The position numbers and the translations under genes are program-made. This document shows, in pieces, positions 24,189-28,394 of a DNA stretch of 28,394 nucleotides. Every line of letters starts with the position of its first letter. The stretch's first letter is position 1. Source of the DNA: JABLTI01 sp030629105 (GTDB taxonomy: Archaea > Asgardarchaeota > Heimdallarchaeia > JABLTI01); NCBI GenBank assembly GCA_030629105.1, contig DAOVPS010000014.1, positions 1-28,394 of the forward strand, in the 5' to 3' direction. The notes beneath the pieces are model-generated. The model was not told where the DNA came from, searched no databases, and saw nothing but the letters and a program-made list of their open reading frames with translations.

Positions 24189-25085
24189 TTATGCAATTTT
24201 GGTTTCTTTACATTGAATGGCTCGAGAAAGTACAATCAAGCGTGGGATGTTTGCCGGGAGAATAACTTGGTCGCATTTAATGATCTTGATAACCGTTTTG
24301 AGGAAAAGTTCCTGACCAATGTCTTTAGCAAATTCAATTTTGGGAATACCATAAATAATTAATCCTCGTTCACCCAAAATTTCTAAATCCTTTTTTGAAA
24401 CAAATAGTTCTTCCTCTTCCCTCACAACTAAAACTTCTCTATCTCCTAATGATGATATTGTTTCACTAATATCAAAGAAAGTAATAGCATGAGCTAAAAT
24501 CTCAGAAAAATACTCTCCAGTTGTTTTACTTTTATCTTTAGCATTAGAAACAAATTCATCATAAAGCCTAATTGAGACATTTCTAATTGTAATATCCTTA
24601 AGTTGGTCTTTGTTCGATGGATGAGTATATGCTGTTCGTTTACGAAAAATGCCAAGTTGGATGATTTTAGGAATATCTCCTAAGAAACTTGTTTTGCATC
24701 GTCGAATCAATCTAACGTGTTTTACAAGAGTGGATGCATCAACATCTTTCTCAAAGGTTAGATCAGTAATCTTACTAAACAAAAACATAGTATTTTCACC
24801 AGCAGATACTAGGTCTTGTTTTGTCACAACTAATTTATCTAAATCTCTGATGATTTCAGGAGCTTTTCCATGACGTGGATGTCCATGTCTACTAATGAAT
24901 CTACGCCAAGGTTGTTTGTCGATCATAACAATGCTGTCAAAAGCATCGCCTGCAGATAATCCGTGTTTCTTTGCATAAACAGTGAATTGTTCGTATAATT
25001 CCTTGTTTACTCCCCGTATAGTGATATCTTTTATTTCTCCAAGATCTTTCTTCACAACAAACATTTTTGACACGTCTTGATTCAA
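24189..25085 (-). CDS. duplicated ribbon-helix-helix protein with beta-rich repeats
   Basis: 298 residues from TTG 25085, or 291 from ATG 25064. Two ribbon-helix-helix motifs are visible: KDITIRGVNKELYEQF ... GLSAGDAF (19-50) and KDITIRNVSIRLYDEF ... TTGEYF (163-193), the strand-helix-helix pattern of Arc/CopG/FitA-type DNA-binding proteins. Each is followed by a similar beta-rich domain (84-148 and 226-290) beginning with LVVTKQDL or LFVSKKDL and containing a Phe/Glu-Lys-Asp strand, a helix, an I(R/K).C strand and IP.II.L; a partial copy (FVVKKDL) opens the protein. Two RHH units in one chain could form an intramolecular Arc-type dimer. It is divergent from the ABC exporter genes across 130 bases containing five TTTGTNTGAT-like decamers, so autoregulation and exporter control are likely but inferred. 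Confidence 0.75.
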   Translation of the reverse strand: MNQDVSKMFVVKKDLGEIKDITIRGVNKELYEQFTVYAKKHGLSAGDAFDSIVMIDKQPWRRFISRHGHPRHGKAPEIIRDLDKLVVTKQDLVSAGENTMFLFSKITDLTFEKDVDASTLVKHVRLIRRCKTSFLGDIPKIIQLGIFRKRTAYTHPSNKDQLKDITIRNVSIRLYDEFVSNAKDKSKTTGEYFSEILAHAITFFDISETISSLGDREVLVVREEEELFVSKKDLEILGERGLIIYGIPKIEFAKDIGQELFLKTVIKIIKCDQVILPANIPRLIVLSRAIQCKETKIA

Positions 25086-25100
25086 CTATGATATGTATTA

Positions 25101-25178
25101 TTTGTGTGATATATTAGTTTTTTGTTTGATTAGACAAAAGAGTTAAATATGTATGATTTGTATGATAATGTGTTTGAT
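25101..25178. promoter_or_regulatory. TTTGTNTGAT decamer repeats: candidate RHH operator
   Basis: Five same-orientation decamers: TTTGTGTGAT (25101-25110), TTTGTTTGAT (25121-25130), TATGTATGAT (25148-25157), TTTGTATGAT (25157-25166) and TGTGTTTGAT (25169-25178). Start-to-start distances of 20 and 21 (25101/25121; 25148/25169) are close to two helical turns. RHH repressors such as the omega protein bind arrays of short heptads, one of which (W-GTGAT-W) resembles this core. The array lies between the RHH and ABC genes. Confidence 0.5.
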
Positions 25179-25215
25179 GAAATATATTTGAAAAAAGAAA
25201 AATGGAGCCCAAAAT

Positions 25216-27096
25216 ATGGCTACAAAAGAAGTAAAAAATGTAACAATAGAATATAACGATCATAAACCACAAGTACTTGCAACTGAGAAATACAAATCCG
25301 CCAATCAATGGTTCTGGTCAGGATTAGTACGGTACCCTGGATTAATGTTTACTTCCATGTTTATAATAATCTTAAATGCTGTAATCAGTGTGTTACCTGG
25401 AATCTTACTTGGGTTAGCACTCGATATTTTATCGACAGGGGATGACTACTTTAAAACAGTTGTAATCTCTATTGTTGTTGCTGCACTAATGGATTGGTTA
25501 ACATCCTCATTGAGTGCATACTTATGGAGTTTAGCTAGTTATCGTTTTGAACGAGATATACGACAAGAGTTTTTTGATGTAGTTCAAAATCACTCTATGG
25601 CTTTTCATGATGAACACGATTCTGGTGTCCTTTTGTCGATGGGAATGAATGAAACTAATCAAATTCGTTTTTCCTTTACTCCCTCTCTTCGACACTTACT
25701 AAATTCATTCCTAAGCATAATTATTGTCAGTATTTATTTCTTCGTTCGGATCCCTGTTGGTTCCAAAGTAATCGGCGTTGCGGATTGGAGAATTGGTATT
25801 GGAATTGTCTTTAGTTTCATAATCTATTTAATCTTAGCCTGGATATATGCTCGAAGAATTGGTCCTATCCGAAAAGAATTAGCAACAGAACTTGGAAACG
25901 TTTCTTCTTCATCTCAAGAAACCTTCAGAGGTATTGAAGTTGTCCGATCCTTTGATAGTGAAATAATTGAAGAAAAGAAATTCGAGAAACAAAGTTTACG
26001 ACTTGCTGATAAAATAAAGAAAGAAGGTTTTCTAAGTGCTTTTTACTGGCCTGCTTTAATAATGGTTATCGCTACTGCCGTTGTTTTTGGGATTGGTCTT
26101 TGGATGGTCTCCAAAAATGATGGTTCTATGAGTATTGGTCAAATGACTTCTATGCTTTCACTGCTCTTACAACTAGTTATCTTGAATTTCATGGTTCCTA
26201 TGAGGTTACTTGGACTCCAAGCAGGTAGGATGAATGCAAAACGAATTTGGGATGTCATGACATTTGCAGATCCCTTAGTTGAACCAACTAAATCACCAGA
26301 AGCTGATTGGTCCAGTGACTTAATCTTTGATGATGTTACCTTTTCATATCCTGGGAAGAAAAGGACTGTTTTAGAGAATATTTCATTTAAAATTCCAGCA
26401 GGTTCTCGAGTTGCTCTTCTGGGCGGTCCTGGATCAGGTAAAAGCACTATTCTGAAGCTCTTATTGCGACTTTATGATCCTGATAAAGGATCAATCCGAT
26501 TGAATGACGTAGGTTTTGAAGAAATGCATACGTTTGATGTCCGAAAGGATGTTACTCTTGTAGAGCAAGATATTTTCCTATTTGGGACATCGTTTAGAGA
26601 AAACATCTCCTTCTCCAAATCTGATGTAACATTAGAGGAAATACGAACTGCTGCCAAGAGAGCTCAAATTGCTAAGTTTATTGAATCAACCCCAGATGGT
26701 TATGAAACACTCATTGGTGAACGTGGTGTTGATTTATCAGGTGGACAAAGACAAAGAGTAGCAATTGCAAGAGCCTTGTTGGCCGATCCAAAATTACTAT
26801 TGTTAGATGATTCCACAAGTGCTGTTGATATTAAAACAGAGGTTAGATTACGGTTGGCAATGGAGGAGCTGATTAAAGGACGAACTTCCATAGTTGTCAC
26901 CCAAAGATTGTCTACATTGGTTGATTCGGATTTGATTATCTTTCTCGATAAAGGGAAAATTATCGATATTGGTTCCCACGATGAGTTACTTCGTCGGTGT
27001 GAGGAATACCAGTTTATGATTAGTTTGCTCCCAGTTGGATCGCAATTGATCGAGGATGCACTAAAACATAACAAAAATAATGGAGGAACCAACTAA
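25216..27096 (+). CDS. heterodimeric ABC exporter, degenerate-site subunit
   Basis: 626 residues: six membrane helices (about residues 30-330) fused to a nucleotide-binding domain (about 370-605), the type IV (multidrug/lipid) exporter layout. Walker A is GGPGSGKST (403-411, Lys409), Q-loop VEQDIFLFG, signature LSGGQRQR (507-514), Walker B LLLLDDSTSAVD. The catalytic Glu is Asp532 and the H-loop His is Gln563 (VVTQRLSTL). These exact two changes are known from the degenerate ATP site of TM287-type half-transporters, while its canonical LSGGQ would serve the consensus site with Walker A/B of the partner. ATG 25216 has GGAG at 25204-25207, eight bases upstream. Its stop overlaps the next ATG by one base (TAATG). 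Substrate is unknown: drug, lipid or peptide. Confidence 0.92.
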   Translation: MATKEVKNVTIEYNDHKPQVLATEKYKSANQWFWSGLVRYPGLMFTSMFIIILNAVISVLPGILLGLALDILSTGDDYFKTVVISIVVAALMDWLTSSLSAYLWSLASYRFERDIRQEFFDVVQNHSMAFHDEHDSGVLLSMGMNETNQIRFSFTPSLRHLLNSFLSIIIVSIYFFVRIPVGSKVIGVADWRIGIGIVFSFIIYLILAWIYARRIGPIRKELATELGNVSSSSQETFRGIEVVRSFDSEIIEEKKFEKQSLRLADKIKKEGFLSAFYWPALIMVIATAVVFGIGLWMVSKNDGSMSIGQMTSMLSLLLQLVILNFMVPMRLLGLQAGRMNAKRIWDVMTFADPLVEPTKSPEADWSSDLIFDDVTFSYPGKKRTVLENISFKIPAGSRVALLGGPGSGKSTILKLLLRLYDPDKGSIRLNDVGFEEMHTFDVRKDVTLVEQDIFLFGTSFRENISFSKSDVTLEEIRTAAKRAQIAKFIESTPDGYETLIGERGVDLSGGQRQRVAIARALLADPKLLLLDDSTSAVDIKTEVRLRLAMEELIKGRTSIVVTQRLSTLVDSDLIIFLDKGKIIDIGSHDELLRRCEEYQFMISLLPVGSQLIEDALKHNKNNGGTN

Positions 27097-28394
27097 TGGG
27101 AATGCGTGGACACGGCGGAGGACCAATGCGACGATTATCAATGGAGAAGAAAAAAGCAGCTCGACCAATGGGCGTGTTGTTAAAAGCTCTAGGAGCATAT
27201 CTAGGAAAATACAAAGGGTTGTTGATTGCTTCAGGGTTAATCAGTCTACTTTATGCTGGAACTCAGATTCTAAATCCAATATTCTTATCCATGGGTATAG
27301 ATTCAATAGATCCCTCTAATCCAGAAATAATAACTCTATTTGGATTCGAATTAACAGGATTAACAGCTGTTATAGTATTCGCTGGCCTGTTTGTATTCTT
27401 AGGATCGCTAGGATTTGTCATAAATTCCTTCAATACTAGGGTTCTCTCGAGTGTACGAGCTTACATGGTTAATGATATGCGAACAGATGTTTATAGCAAA
27501 TTAATCAATTCCTCAATGAGCTTCATAAAGAAAGAGCAAAGTGGGAACATAACTGCAAGGATAACAAGTGATTCAGATGAAGTCTCAACAGGTATTCAAG
27601 TATTCATCTCAATAGTAGTACAATTATTCTTGTTAGTTGTAACTTTCTTTGTAATTCTATTTCAGATAAATTGGCAGATATTGTTAATCTGTTTAGGAGC
27701 AATACCTTTTGCATTGCTTCTCAGCGCAATTCTTAGTACATTAGGTAGAAGAATTGTCCTAAGAATCAGACGAAAATTCGGAGAAGTCTCTGGTAAAATG
27801 GCTGAAAGCTTTTCAGGAGTAGCAGTTAGCAAATCATTCAATCAAGAAATAAATCTCTCAAATCAAATGCAGGTTTTAAACCAACAATACTACAAAATGA
27901 GCATCCAATTCGGAATCATGATGAATGTTATTATGCCCATTATTTCAACTGTTAGCTCTATAGTAACCTCCTTGATATTATACGTTGGAGGAGTAATAAC
28001 CAATCTTTCCTATGGGGAAATATTTCTTGGAACCATGTTAGCAGCACAATTCCTCAGACCAGTCACACATCTATCTATGATGTTTCCAACACTACAAACA
28101 TCTCTAGGAGCACTTGACAGAATTTTAGACATAAAAGAAGCAGCACCAGCAATACCAGATGCTCAAAATGCGGAAAAACTCAATGAGAATTATTCTATAA
28201 AATTCGATAAAGTATGGTTCGCATATGACTTGGATACCTGGGTGCTAAAAGACATTGATTTAGACGTCAAACAAGGAGAAATGGTGGCTTTGGTTGGGCA
28301 TACGGGAGCCGGAAAAACGACTCTTGCAAGTATGTTACTGACTAGATTCTATGATATTCAAAAAGGATCAATAAAAATAGGTGAACAAGACTTA
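27096..28394 (+). CDS. heterodimeric ABC exporter, second subunit (partial, 3' end missing)
   Basis: 433 codons to the window edge, open. The start is ATG 27096, inside TAATG of the preceding gene, with GGAGG at 27082-27086. A Gly/Arg-rich cytoplasmic lead (about 25 residues) precedes the transmembrane domain, which has six helices between about 30 and 320, coupling segments such as VRAYMVNDMRTDVYSKL, and TARITSDSDEVSTG. The nucleotide-binding domain starts near 368 (IKFDKVWFAY) and reaches Walker A GHTGAGKTT (401-409, Lys407). Walker B, signature and H-loop lie beyond the edge. Given the degenerate partner, this subunit should have the catalytic Glu and His and a deviating signature motif, which the next bases would test. 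Codons end mostly in A, unlike the first subunit. Confidence 0.9.
   Translation, partial: MGMRGHGGGPMRRLSMEKKKAARPMGVLLKALGAYLGKYKGLLIASGLISLLYAGTQILNPIFLSMGIDSIDPSNPEIITLFGFELTGLTAVIVFAGLFVFLGSLGFVINSFNTRVLSSVRAYMVNDMRTDVYSKLINSSMSFIKKEQSGNITARITSDSDEVSTGIQVFISIVVQLFLLVVTFFVILFQINWQILLICLGAIPFALLLSAILSTLGRRIVLRIRRKFGEVSGKMAESFSGVAVSKSFNQEINLSNQMQVLNQQYYKMSIQFGIMMNVIMPIISTVSSIVTSLILYVGGVITNLSYGEIFLGTMLAAQFLRPVTHLSMMFPTLQTSLGALDRILDIKEAAPAIPDAQNAEKLNENYSIKFDKVWFAYDLDTWVLKDIDLDVKQGEMVALVGHTGAGKTTLASMLLTRFYDIQKGSIKIGEQDL

Noticed and set aside
26700..27092. 130-codon antisense frame over the ABC exporter nucleotide-binding domain
   Set aside because: The plus strand carries conserved ABC motifs throughout; the antisense product is Ser/Pro-rich noise.
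1..28394. CRISPR array, insertion sequence or prophage
   Set aside because: No regularly spaced direct repeats of CRISPR length, no transposase or integrase, and no terminal inverted repeats with target duplications were seen.

Overview
The window looks like a chromosomal segment of an AT-rich archaeon. The evidence for archaea is indirect but consistent. TATA-like boxes lie about 25-27 bases before several first codons, implying leaderless or nearly leaderless transcripts. GTG and TTG starts are frequent, and GGTG- or GGAG-type ribosome sites occur only before some genes. The gene content also fits: an ADP-forming acyl-CoA synthetase alpha subunit, an M42 peptidase, TldD/TldE, a V4R-like protein and a longin/roadblock-like protein. 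The last two next to each other make an Asgard (possibly Heimdallarchaeia-like) origin my best guess. That is an inference and cannot be settled without searches.

Layout. 1-86: the 3' tail of an unidentified gene. 100-4545: a divergent pair, a double V4R-like (TRAPP/Bet3-related fold) protein on the minus strand and a 1038-residue protein with a longin/roadblock-like N-terminus on the plus strand. 4565-7095, minus strand: ADP-forming acyl-CoA synthetase alpha subunit and M42 aminopeptidase. 7262-11291, plus strand: tldD and tldE (overlapping), a YbjQ-like protein and a DUF2085-like Cys-rich membrane protein, with two hairpin/T-tract terminators. 11319-12293, minus: an alpha/beta hydrolase lacking an obvious catalytic His. 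12453-14208, plus: an arsenic cluster (ArsM-like methyltransferase, ArsR-like repressor) and a small SWIM zinc-finger protein, with an ArsR-type operator candidate before arsM. 14232-16035, minus: a HAD hydrolase and a creatininase-family amidohydrolase. 16286-24180, plus: two giant paralogous REC-PAS/GAF proteins (1197 and about 1382 residues) with no kinase or other recognisable output domain. 24189-25085, minus: a duplicated ribbon-helix-helix protein. 25216-28394, plus: a heterodimeric ABC exporter whose second subunit runs off the window.

How the parts may work together. The ArsR-like protein probably represses arsM and itself. The double-RHH protein is divergent from the ABC exporter across a 130-base region carrying five near-identical decamers, a plausible operator for both directions. 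ABC subunit 1 has the degenerate-site residues (Asp for Glu in Walker B, Gln for the H-loop His) known from TM287-type half-transporters, so subunit 2 should carry the consensus site. The two REC-PAS/GAF proteins look like phosphorylation-linked sensory scaffolds that must signal through partners not encoded here. The most interesting region is the V4R-like/longin-like pair at the left, because both folds belong to families that eukaryotes use in vesicle trafficking. No tRNA, rRNA, CRISPR array or mobile element was seen. No gene-free stretch exceeds 300 bases; the longest is 288 bases, at 1141-1428.
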